Part shown: piece by piece, positions 18,561 to 29,183 of the stretch | Layout: every line of letters begins with the position of its first letter | How positions within the stretch are numbered: the first letter of the stretch is position 1 | NCBI RefSeq assembly: GCF_000764305.2 | Contig: NW_025930578.1 | Span: 79,501-143,500, forward strand | DNA from: Hyalella azteca | Taxonomy: Eukaryota > Arthropoda > Malacostraca > Amphipoda > Hyalellidae | Direction: 5' to 3' | Length of the DNA stretch: 64,000 nt | Notes under the pieces: model-generated | Database searches by the model: none | The model's input: only the letters and a program-made list of their open reading frames with translations | Told to the model about the DNA's origin: nothing | Program-made: the position numbers and the translations under genes

Positions 18561-18957
18561 CATAGGCTTAACTCAGACTGTCTCAGAGCTCAGGCTCAGC
18601 AATTCAATATAACCTGGACCTCCCTCCCCACAGTAGCCATGGTGTGGTTAGTGCCCACTGTCCAGCTGATCTGTAATACTTCATCAAATGTTCTTCCCAT
18701 GATGCCCATTTTATTGCCCAACATTACAACTAAAACTAATTCTGGTATTCACAAGAATCACAACTTTGACTTTGAGGGATTCTTAAGCTCTCTCCCCCTT
18801 GTGGGCCCTTGATGATGTCTCTGACTGACTGACTCTGAGTCTCTGAAACTGTAATTACAGCTGGACAAAGAAACAATGTAGAAAACCTGACAGGCTGACA
18901 AGTCAGCAAATGTGTCATTTTGATCAAGCCAATTTCACTCCTAGATCTAGATGGTGG

Positions 18958-19075
18958 CCACACTCAGGAATTCAGGCTGGAATTCTAAGAATGGAAGTTC
19001 ACTTATAAAAAAACTTTCCACCCAAGGTGAAAAGCTTTCCTTTGATACAGTGCTCTGTCATGTTACTGACTATAT
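18958..19075 (+). pseudogene. Dispersed coding fragment, copy 1
   Basis: Reads AGWNSKNGSSLIKKLSTQ then GEKLSFDTVLCHVTDY. The same peptide is encoded on the minus strand at 57340-57465 with a two-residue difference. Conservation of the protein reading between copies points to a transposon-encoded protein of a family I do not recognise. Confidence 0.5.
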
Positions 19076-19304
19076 ATAAATGTGAAGATGGATTATAAGT
19101 GGACAAACTGTTTCAAATTTCAATTGTATAGTACATCAGGTTTGTTATAGAATAATTTGGATGTTGTTTGATAGATATTTTTTATTTTATTTAATGGATT
19201 TTTTTTAATTTTCCAGGCCCTTTGTTCATAATGAAGTTTAAGTTAAGTATTTAGTTAACCAGTACTGTAGCACATATACCATATTTGGGGGCGGGGCTTA
19301 TGGA

Positions 19305-19530
19305 CACAACCAATCACAGCTTGAAAGCATCCCCATCAACCAATCACAGCTTGAAAGCATCCCCATCAACCAATTACAGCTTGAAAGCATCCCCATCAAC
19401 CAATCACAGCTAGAAAGCAAAATAACATTACAATTTACAATTCCATTAACCAATCCAATCACAGCTGGAAAACTGAAAGGGGCTAAAATCACCATCTTAT
19501 CAATCAATCACAGCTGGAATTCTGGAAAGG
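19305..19530. repeat. 30-bp minisatellite
   Basis: Four clean and about three decayed copies of CAACCAATCACAGCTTGAAA-GCATCCCCAT. Each carries CCAAT, but there is no gene start nearby to make these promoter elements. Confidence 0.8.
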
Positions 19531-19662
19531 GATAGGATGTGTATATAATTGACTGAAAGTGTAAAGTTCCTGGCCTTTCCAAGCTTTCAGGTCCTGCTTT
19601 CCTATATGCTATGTGTACTGGTTAATTTAACATCCCTCTAGAATTCCACACTGCTCAGGAGT

Positions 19663-20152
19663 CAGGATGATGTATGTTTTCGTTGAATTTTCCCACGCAT
19701 TTTCACTTTTTTTAAGCTATTGCTGTGCACAGTTGGCGCAATGTAATGAAAATTGATTATCTTCGCGCACGTGTTCGCGCAATCCCGGCCATCATTATTT
19801 TAGAAGAAATTTTCTCCAAAGTCATATGGCAACAAGTGAACACCATCTGTTTACATTTCGTATGTATAACAGCCGCAGTTTACGATTACCGTACGTTCCG
19901 TATCCGACAAGACGGACAACCGGAAGAGTCAGAAGTAACCCGGACATGTCTTACATTTTATTATTGTCAGTTCGACTCGCGTAGTCAATATACTCACGTA
20001 TATTGTCAACTAAAATAGTAGAACTATTTTAGCTTTCTAAAGTACGGCGCACGGCGCATTTTTTTACCAGCATAGTACAAGTACGGCGCACCGCGCAGGT
20101 CGTTAAAATGACAAAATAAATTCCCGCGCACCTGGCACATCTTCCTGACCAT
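19663..20152 (+). mobile_element. Dispersed repeat with conserved small frame, copy A
   Basis: About 490 bp shared at high identity with 56175-57006. Begins CAGGATGATGTATG and ends CACATCTTCCTGACCATG; the ends form a short imperfect inverted repeat (CAGGATGATGT and CAGGAAGATGT). It holds a frame ending FYYCQFDSRSQYTHVYCQLK that is open in both copies. A non-autonomous DNA element is the likeliest nature. Confidence 0.65.
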
Positions 20153-20155
20153 GGG

Positions 20156-20539
20156 ATGGTGGACTGTGGAGACTGTCAATCTGCACCTGGTCAAGTTGAT
20201 TTAAGTAGGTTCCTCTCTAATGACCTTACTCTCAGCAAGGCACTGGCCACCTCAGCTTTTAGAAAAGTTGGCATCTCTAGCATGTCAAAAAATATTGCCG
20301 GTAGTTTACTAGTTCTAAATATGAAAACATCCCAAGGTGTCCCACATCTGCTGGAAATAGAGAAGCTGGGCATGTGGAAAATTAAATGCAGACTTCCTGC
20401 TAGCCAAACTACAACAGCAGGAGTTATTGGCCCATTTGGCAGTGAAGTGTCCAATGAGGAACTTGCTAAAGCTCTGACCTCTGCAGGACATCTGGATGTT
20501 CGTGTTACTGCAGATCGACATGGAAGTATCATATTATAA
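20156..20539 (+). pseudogene. LINE ORF1 (gag-like) fragment
   Basis: A 127-codon frame with SMSKNIAGSLLVLNMKTSQ, a LLEIEKLGMWKIKCRLP segment and TTAGVIGPFGSEVSNEELAK. The pattern (L-x-V strand, short helix, 'I.G.P/L-I', then GVI followed by an E-E-L helix) is that of the RRM-like part of Jockey/CR1-type ORF1 proteins. It ends without the zinc knuckles, so is a truncated relic. Confidence 0.6.
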
Positions 20540-20991
20540 TGCATTTTCTGACCGGCAATGTTTGCTGCTGCCATCAGTGTTGTTAGAGTCAAAACAGCAA
20601 TTTCTGACATCGACATGTTTGTTTGTACATAGCTAATACTGTGAGATCAGTGGCATTGAAAAGAGTGGAATTCGTCTTGAAGTTGATGCATTAAAAGCTG
20701 AGTATTGTTCGCGAATAATATCTGAGTTCAGGCAATTTCTACCCTACAGCATAAGCATTTGCAAATGTTTACCTAAAATTTGACATGTTTGCTGAGAGCT
20801 TATTACTTAAAAACATATTCTGATTACAAAACAAATCATTTATTCTGCAATTGATTTTTAGCGATACCTATCTAGCGATAAGTGAAGCAATACCTATTTT
20901 TCACTAGTCAGGGTCTAGTTTGAATCATTTTGTATGGAGTTCCCAAGATCAGACATGAATTTAATTAAGTAAAATGATGCAAAATTTGCTA

Positions 20992-22338
20992 TACCGTCAA
21001 CCAGGGCTACTCGGGAGGGGCGGGGTAATCCGGGACAGTCCTCCGACACGGCGTAAATCTGTTTTAGCAGCAAAACTAATTGGAATATTGCAAAACTAAA
21101 TATAGTGGCGTAAATGTCAACATTTTTCCTATATGGTACGGTAGTACCGTATGACTTTTTATGACTGTACCATATGACTTTTTCCTGTACGGTAGTATAA
21201 AGGAAGTTCAAAAATACTACATTTACTAGCTTTGAAAAATTCCTGAAAAAAATGGTGAAAAACAATATTTTGAAAAGTTACTTCTGCTAAGATCTGTAGT
21301 AAAAGAAATATTTGCCGTATTAAAAAAATTTGCTTAGAAAAAAGTGGCAGACAAGTGTCAGCATGAAAACTTTATTTGCGGAGTTTACATACCTCAATCC
21401 CCCAAAAAATGGCGGCCATTTCCGCATGGCAGGGCTACTCAGGACACCCCCCCAGCCCCAGGGCTATTTGGGACACCCCCAAAATGCATTTACACTAGAA
21501 CCCCAGTTAGCAAAGGCTGCAGTTAAGAAAAAAAATTGATTAAAAACAAAGAATATTGATTACATTTACCTCGCTCAGCAAAAAAATTTGACTTATCGAA
21601 AAATAAGTGCATCATTGGTCATCACAAAATTGTGCATAGAATGTCATATATAGAATTGTGCACCAGGCATCATAGAATGAAAAGTATTTGACCTAAACTA
21701 TGATTTATTTCTCCAAAACATATGATGGTTGTCACTAAAACATTCCTTTCTGTTTCAGGTATCATGGTATGTTTTTCACAATTTTTTTATAGTAAATTCA
21801 CTTAACCCAATTAAAATGGTGTGAAATTACAAGCCGTGTTGTAAGCTTACAGATACAGAAAAAATGCTATAAGGCTGCTGATAAGAAGCTTGCAGTGGCC
21901 AAGGTCGTTGAAAATGCTCAATGGCATGTTCATGGATACGGTAATATTGCATCAATAATACGGTAATTAATGTACCTATATGGCAATATCATATCAATAA
22001 AGGAAAAACAAGTAAAAATCACAGAAAATGTCATTTATTCTACCTCTACATCATCTACAATGAAAGAGGAGGACTTCAGAGTACTGTTAGTAATGGATAA
22101 GTACACTCTGCATGCTTCAAATGATTTAAAATGAAGTTTTATTCCAAGTTTCCCGAGTAGCCCTGTTCGACGGGGCTACTCGGGACACTCTTCTTTTGCT
22201 TCTGGCACCTTACGAATAGCATATGAAAATTTTTTGGAGAAGCCATGTGATAGCCCTTGCAAAGAGCTTTGAAATGAGCCTTAACTTTTTTATGAAATGA
22301 ATGAATGAAATCATCCCACCTAGCCCCAGTTGACAGTA
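20992..22338. mobile_element. TIR element with GGGCTACTCGGGACA ends, copy 1
   Basis: About 1.35 kb. Left end TACCGTCAACCAGGGCTACT; right end CTAGCCCCAGTTGACAGTA, its inverse. Subterminal GGGCTACTCGGGACA blocks recur in both orientations (near 21008, 21426 and 22160-22190). No transposase frame is seen. Ends in TAC and GTA leave a possible TA target duplication. It shares its interior with copy 2. Confidence 0.7.
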
Positions 22339-22614
22339 AATGTTTTATGTTCCCTGGACGTTTCATAACATTCTCTTTGAATTTTTTCTGGATTTCTATT
22401 CTTAAAATTTTGATAAAAATTAATTTTAAACTTACTATTAAAACCCATATTGACAGTACTATAGAAATTATTATTGGAAATATTGAAAGTATTGATATAA
22501 TTTTTAATATACGTAATTATAATTGTAATACCGTATAATCATTGAATTTTTATTAGACATATTATTATTACATTTATTATTTAAAATATTATTGAAATTT
22601 GTAACATTATCATT

Positions 22615-23584
22615 TCCGTCAACCGGGGCTACTCGGGACAAGCGGGCTACTCGGGACAGGCCTCCGACACGGCGTAAAATTGTTGTATTAGCGAAACTAA
22701 TTGGAATATTGCAAAACAAAAAATAATGGTGTAAACGTCAACATTTTTCCTATCTATGTAGTGTAAAAGAAGTTGAAAAATACTACATTTACTTGCTTTG
22801 AAAAATTCCTGAAAAAAGTGGTGAAAAACTATCTTTTGCAAAGTTACAACTGCTAAGGTATGTAGCAAAAAAAATATTCGCTGTATTAAAAAATTGTACT
22901 TACATAAAAGTGGCACCCAGGTGTTGGCTTGAAAACGTAATTGATAGAATTTGCCTATCTCATTCCAAAAAGAAATGGCAGCCATTTCCGCACAGCAGGG
23001 CTACTTGGGACACCCCCCCGGAGCTATTCGGGACACCCCCAAAAACGCAGCATTTACGGTAGAACCTCAGCAAAGGCTCCAATTATGAAAAAAATTGATT
23101 AAAAACAAAGAATATTGATCACATTTTCCTTGCTCAGCGAAAAAATTTCACTTCTCGAAAAATTAGTGCATCATCGGTCATCACAAAATTGTGCATAGTA
23201 TGTCATGTATAGAATTGTGCACCAGGCATCATAGAATGAAAAGTAATTGACCTAAACTATGATTTATTTCTCCAAAAGATACGTTGGATACTGTTAGTAA
23301 TGGATGAGTACGCTCTGCATGCTTCAAATGTTTTGAAATGAAGTTTTATTCCCATTGTCCCGAGTAGCCCCGACCGACGGGGCTACTCGGGACAATCTTT
23401 ATTTTGCGTCTGGCAACTTACGAATAGCATATGGAATTTTTTTGACAATACCATTCGATAGCCCTCGCAAAGAGCTATAAAATGAGCCTAAATTTGTTTA
23501 TGAAATGTTTCATTGTAAGAAGTTATTAACTGTTATTTAAAACTAATCGTTCAAATCTGTCCCGAGTAGCCCCGGTTGACGGTA
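22615..23584. mobile_element. TIR element, copy 2
   Basis: About 970 bp. Left end CCGTCAACCGGGGCTACTCG; right end CGAGTAGCCCCGGTTGACGG. Compared with copy 1 the interior is shorter and diverged by many point changes and indels. An internal near-palindrome, GTCCCGAGTAGCCCCGACCG followed by ACGGGGCTACTCGGGAC, lies at 23358-23396. Confidence 0.7.
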
Positions 23585-23890
23585 CTGTTAGTAATGGATG
23601 AGTTATCATGAGTACGCTCTGCATGCTGCAAATGTTTTGAAATGAAGTTTTATTCCCATTGTCCCGAGTAGCCCCGACCGACGGGGCTACTCGGGACAAT
23701 CTTTTTTTTGCGTCTGGCAACTTACGAATAGCATATGGAATTTTTTTGACAATGCCATTCGATAGCCCTCGCAAAGAGCTATAAAATGAGCCTAAATTTG
23801 TTTATGAAATGTTTCATTGTAAGAAGTTATTAACTGTTATTAACAAAAAAAAAGATCAAATCTGTCCCGAGTAGCCCCCGGTTGACAGTA
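23585..23890. repeat. Tandem duplicate of the right end of copy 2
   Basis: About 300 bp repeating 23288-23584 almost exactly, from CTGTTAGTAATGGATGAG to CCCCGGTTGACAGTA, so the element now has two right ends in series. Confidence 0.75.
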
Positions 23891-24785
23891 ACAATGTTGC
23901 CGGGTCTAAAATGTCTCGCGCCGCAGGTGAGATAAACCTGTTATCTGCTTCTAACTAACTGGCAACAACCCTACTCTGAATGAAGGAAAATGATAGAATG
24001 GTTAATGCAAAATGAATTAAAATATGGGACAGTAAATAAACACACAACTTAATAAAATTGCAAATGAAATGGTTGTTTTAATTTGAAATAAATGTGTAAT
24101 GAAAATATGCTAGTGAATTGGATGTAAGGAGCATGGACAGGTGGAGATGAGTACCTAGACTTAACTGCAAACAGAAAGAACAGAATAAAAATGCAAATCA
24201 TGAATGACTGATAACCTGATGGGATGTAGAATGTAAACAAAGCAAGAACCATTATTCTCCATAAAACTAGTAAAAACTCATCTCCATATTGTGAATTTAT
24301 TTTTAAAACTAACGAGTACTCACACACGGATTGAATTGAAAGGAATCACAAGTGGACAGATCAATAAAGGAACACTGCAAGATGAATTGTGAACATAACT
24401 TACTGGAATCAATTATGACCATAATCCAATATAATAAATTTTAACTTCTTCAAACTAAAGAATATTAGTCAGAGATGAATACAAACAAAGTAAAAGCAAG
24501 GACAAAACTTAACCAAAATTATCAATGAATAAATGATATAAATTTCCATACCACTCACCAGTGCAACTGAGTGCCCAGGCTGAGTGAGATACTGAGTAAG
24601 AATCCAAATACTTAAGAGTGATAATTCAAGTTTGCAAATGATAATTTGGTCATCTACACTGAAAAAGATAAAAAATATTTAATTTAAATTGAGTTGGATT
24701 GAGAACTAAAGAAATATGATAATTAGTAAAGAGAGACATGAAGGTTGGGCTACACAGTAGCCTAATTTAACCTCCGGTAACAACA
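23891..24785. other. AT-rich sequence before the adapter
   Basis: No gene or known element is seen. Short open frames are AT-biased and unsupported. Confidence 0.5.
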
Positions 24786-24823
24786 CTGTCTCTTATACAC
24801 ATCTAGATGTGTATAAGAGACAG
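24786..24823. other. Nextera mate-pair junction adapter (assembly artefact)
   Basis: CTGTCTCTTATACACATCT followed directly by AGATGTGTATAAGAGACAG, the Tn5 mosaic-end sequence and its reverse complement. This exact 38-base palindrome is the junction adapter of Nextera mate-pair libraries and is not biological. An ambiguous base lies nine bases after it at 24832. Confidence 0.98.
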
Positions 24824-25526
24824 GCATTGCANTTGGCTGCTTAATGCCAGGCCTTCCTTTGTGGAGTGACCAGCGCGTCATTTATCCTCGTAGAGTTTTG
24901 TTAAGGGACCTAAAACCCGCCTCCCTTTGAGGAGCTGTCACAAAGTCATTTTTCGACGTACAGGGACGATACTTATACCGTTCGATGCGCAAGAAAACAA
25001 CCTTTAAGATGAGATAAGAAACAGAAAAACTCAAAATTTTCAAATTTTAGCTAGGGCGGTCCCCTTAATAATCTTTTCAATAAAAAGTTCACTAATTATT
25101 TGAATGCTATTACACAATAATAATTTTAACATGTATTTAAATATTAATTTTAATAATAAATTCAATAAGAATTTAATAATAATTTCAATAACATATTTAG
25201 TAGGTAGCATTTTTTATACTAACCTTTGATAATTTTAATATAAAACTCAGGAAATAAATAAACATTCAATATAAAACTTCTTGCTATGTCCCTAAGGTGT
25301 CGGAATATGGTGTGTTTACCCCATACTCAGTTGCCAGTGCGGGCAGTGCCTTGCTCATAGCCTCATTGCTCAACCGTACTGAAAAATTCATAACCATGCT
25401 CCAGGCTGCACCATCCCATGCAGGCATGCATGACCAGACCATCTGGCCCTGGCTCTCTATCTGGGTAGGCCCTCCAGTTAGATAATGGTTACTAAAATGC
25501 ATGCATCCTAAAATGCACGTGATACT
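24824..25526. other. Spacer after the adapter
   Basis: No gene is recognised. Contains GTGTCGGAATATGGTGTGTT (25298), resembling GTGTCGGAATATACCGCGTT near 57645, so a further low-copy repeat may be present. Confidence 0.4.
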
Positions 25527-25744
25527 GACTACTGGCAAAGCAGAGACTTTTTTTAGACTCTACCTCAAGTTCATTTCTGAGTCCTAGGGGACATAAGATA
25601 TGGGGAGATCAGCAAAGTATCATTAATACCTCAGCTCAGGCTTAAACCATCATTATCATACATAAAATATTGGTTTAAATCCTGAGTAAATTATAAATTA
25701 AAAAATTAACTGATTCTGAAAAATCTGTTGTTTGTCACTGTTTC
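25527..25744. mobile_element. hAT-like MITE, copy 1
   Basis: Diverged member of the family defined by the intact copy at 56749-56940. It begins TACTGGCAAAGCAGAGACTT and ends TGTTTGTCACTG. No coding capacity. Confidence 0.6.
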
Positions 25745-25999
25745 AGTGTCTAGACAGTCTGGTTACTCTAGTAGTTAGTTGAACTAACAGAACATCTCAG
25801 ACTTGCAAACTTACCAAGGCCTTTGCCCTCAGCCAGGAAGGTTGTGCTATAAAGTAGTGTTTACATGTTACAACCTGTTGTCCCTTGCTAAAAATGCTAT
25901 CTATATTATTTATATATACAGTAAATCCTGCCATCAAGACCAAACTCAATTCATGTCAAAATTTTCCAATATCACAGGCCAACAGGGTTGAAACTTGAA

Positions 26000-26528
26000 A
26001 GAACTATATCATTTTACTAGCCCTTTTTCTAAATTGCAGGCAAAAATATACCCTTTCTCTCATTTTTTTAAAGAGAAGGCTTATTAGCTGCACCAATGCA
26101 GGCAAGGCAGGAGTTGAGCTGCAATGAGTAGCCAGAGCGGAGCTGGGAAAGGGCGCTTCTGGCCGCCCTGGGGAGGGATAGCTTGCTGGATGAGACAGAG
26201 GGGGCAAGGATCAGCAACACCATGTTAGTAGCTGCTGTCCTGCTGAGGCCAGGTAGGAGGAGACAGCAGAGCTGTGCAGGGTGCTAAGGGCAGTCTGGGC
26301 AGTGGAGTAGGAGTCAGGGGGAAGGGCCTCCTCCTCCAGCAGGTGAGAGACCAAAGGGAGGAAGCAGGCCTGAAGCGTGTGCTTCATGGGACAGGGCCCC
26401 AATGTCTGGGTGACAGTAGGGTAGCTGCCGCCTAGCTGAGGTGGTGTGGTTGTAGGGTGCTGGCAAGGTATATATACTGTGAGCTGAGCAGAGAGAGGTG
26501 TTCTGCCATGGGTAAGACCTCAGCTTTG
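26000..26528 (-). pseudogene. LINE reverse-transcriptase region, 3' part
   Basis: Continues the minus-strand LINE frame of 28275-28725 after the hAT element is set aside (frame fragments such as MAEHLSLLSSQYIYLASTL). Stops and shifts show it is dead. Confidence 0.6.
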
Positions 26529-26536
26529 CTGTGCAG

Positions 26537-28266
26537 CAGGGTTGGCAATGATTAAATCAAAATGATTAAATCATGTGATTAAATCACTTGATTTTTTTAT
26601 AAAAAAATCATGATTTTTTTTATTTTTTTGATTTATTTGATTTTTTCATATATTTAAATAAATTGAGTGGCAGTCTTTAATTTATATTGAGGTATTGTTA
26701 TTCATGGTTTAGTATAAATGTACTATATGAATGACAAATTGGTATATAAACTTGTTGCCTTTAGTGTGTATTAGGTTCCAATAAATTGAATGTTTTTGGT
26801 ACAGAGGCATCAAGTGTGCAATACATTGTACGTAGCTAGCAGCTTAGTTAATTCTTATAAGGCTATAAGTAATCTTTTAGATGTCCCCAAAGAAAGAAAT
26901 CGCAAATGCTCAAATCAGGTGACCTCGCAGGCCACTGTAAATCACCCCTCAGAGTCTGGGAACATGCGTTTCAAAACATTGAGTGATATTCGGGCTGTGT
27001 GAGCTGTAGCCCCATCCTGCTGGAACCACACGTCTCCCAATGTTTCATTTTCAACAATGTTTTCCATCCTGGGCTGCAAGAAATTTTGCAACATTGCAGC
27101 ATAGCAATCGGAATTCACTGTCATGGTTACTCCCTGCTCTGAGAACGACTCCAACAGTGTGTTGTAGCTAATGGCCCCCATCTTCCAGATATTGTTTTCA
27201 AAACATAAGTATCCTAAATGGTATGTTATACTAACCTCTAGGAAAATAAACTTTCTTCTTTGTGTACCTCTTTTACTCTTTTATTTTACCTCAGAACTGC
27301 TCAATCGGTTCTTCCCCACCCTGTATATTGAGAGGTTGAGATTGTATTGACCTTTTAGGCAATTAGAAAGATTTTCCACCCTAATACTAGTATTCTAATT
27401 AAAATATTTAATTTCAATCTTTAAATATGTGAATTTAAAACTAGAAAAAAAACAATTACAAATTATAAGACTATATATAAAATAATTAAATGCAGTGAAT
27501 GGATAGGTATAAAATATTTGAATTGTGCACATGTTTATTTCAAACAGTATTAGCTTTTCTCATAACTTAAGTCTCGTTTCAAGTCGTATGAGGTTTGTTT
27601 GGTTATCATTCAGTTTATGTTTAGTATTGGTTTATTGGTCTGAATTAAATGGGAACAGTGCAGTCAGTCACTCAGTCACTACTAGTTGGTGTGTATAGAG
27701 GGTAGAGTCTGGTAGATTTATAGGACGTAAAACTAGTAGATCTATTGATTGTGCTGTGCACTGTGCTATCAGCTACCTATCTGTTATGTGACTCTTCAAT
27801 GTTTAGAAGATCTGCATTCCTGAAGTGTTTTTGTATATTGAAGCCAGTTAAATGGTCAATATTTAGCTCATTACCTTGCTCCATACAAACTTTACAAAGC
27901 TAATGAATAGACTTACCAATAATTGTTTACCCAAAAATCCGTAAGTGGTAAGCACCACCGTGGCCTGTTGGCCATTATTGAAGGCAATAAGTGCCCTTTT
28001 TAGCCATCCATTATGATCCATATACTGTAATTGTATGTAGGCTAATTGCAACATAAAAAATAGCACTTCAAAAATACAAAAAAGTTGAAAAAAAAAAAAA
28101 CAAATAAATAAAAAAAATCATGAAAAAATTAAAAAAATCATTGATTTTTGATTTTTTTTATTTTTTTTTATTTTTTTGGTCAAAATCAATGATTGGTGGA
28201 TTTTGGTAGATTTTTTTAAAACTATTGGTGGATTTTTTAAAAAAATAAAAAAAATCACCAACCCTG
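26537..28266. mobile_element. Non-autonomous hAT transposon with 8-bp target duplication
   Basis: 1,730 bp. Ends CAGGGTTGGCAATGATT and AAAATCACCAACCCTG are inverted. CTGTGCAG flanks it on both sides (26529-26536 and 28267-28274), the 8-bp target duplication expected of hAT elements. Poly-T/A-rich subterminal stretches with ATGATTT/AAATCAT words lie at each end. No hAT transposase is seen; the interior holds a mariner-type fragment. It interrupts a LINE. Confidence 0.9.
26942..27181 (-). pseudogene. Tc1/mariner-type transposase fragment
   Basis: Eighty-codon frame with MTVNSDCYAAMLQNFLQP and VWFQQDGATAHTARIS. The QQDGATAHTA motif carries the second catalytic aspartate of the DDE_3/mariner-like fold. 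N- and C-terminal parts are missing. It sits inside the hAT element and is probably a nested insertion, with a possible end at CCCTGTATATTGAG near 27320. Confidence 0.75.
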
Positions 28267-28274
28267 CTGTGCAG

Positions 28275-28725
28275 ATAGGAAGCAGATGCCATTTGAAGAG
28301 ATCCCGTGGCTACATGAAGGGCAGAGTTCTGAATGGCTTGCAGCTTAGAGATTGCCGTAGGAGAGGCGTTGGGGAACCACGCTGGGGCAGCATAGGGGAT
28401 GAGAAACTTGATAAGCCCCTTGAAAGTTACCAGGAGGGTTTCCTTCTGCTGACCTCAGCTGGTTTCACTTGTTCCAGCAACAGATTTGAAGATGTCGAGG
28501 CTCGGGCAGGCACGGACGGGCGCTGTGACATATTGCAGCGATGTGAGGTGAGAAGGTGAAGTGGGGGTCAAAAGTGACCCCAAGGATCTTCAGGGTTTGA
28601 CAGAGTGGAAGGTCGGACCCCTCCCAGCTGACATGAGGGTTGGTTTGTGATTTATGGGTGTCAGAGGTGAAAAGGGTAGTGTGGGATTTGGGGATAGATA
28701 CCAATAACCCTTCTGACGAGCCCAT
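28275..28725 (-). pseudogene. LINE reverse-transcriptase C-terminal region
   Basis: Reads PLCQTLKILGVTFDPHFTFS, then FKGLIKFLIPYAAPAWFPNA and ISKLQAIQNSALHVATGS. These match the region after the polymerase core of Jockey-superfamily LINEs (LGVxFDxxLxFxxH, then YAxPxWxPNAS and LQxIQNxALRxxTG). Frame shifts are needed between segments. The hAT insertion at 28266 cuts the end. Confidence 0.8.
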
Positions 28726-29183
28726 CTTTCATCTCAAAAGTCTCTCATTTGCCATCCTGTCAGATAGCCTGTTAGGTGAGGGTTACTAAAATGTTGTGTT
28801 ATATTAATTTAATTTTTTGTAGTTAGATCAACTAACCAAACTACATTTCAGCCTCCTAAATTTACCTAGGCCTTTGCCCATTGGGTTTGATCTGTCCAAC
28901 AACTGCTGCCTGGCTGGACATAATGTGCATTGTGAAGAACCAAGTTGTTTGAAAGTTGTGGTTCTTGCCGTTACTTTCCTCTTTAAACTATTTATAATGA
29001 TAAGTTCTAATTTTTTTTTCATTACAGATTTAGAGCTACCAAAACCCAAAGCTCAATTTTCATTTACCATTCTGTATAGTGTGGTTATACTTGAATACTG
29101 CGTAGCTGAGCTGTTAAAATTGCCAACTTGGCATCACAAGAAAAAACTATTGGTGGATTGTTACAGAAAATCTTATTCAGAAA

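Noticed and set aside
20191..20616. 141-codon minus frame opposite the LINE ORF1 fragment
   Set aside because: Antisense shadow; the plus frame shows the ORF1 pattern.
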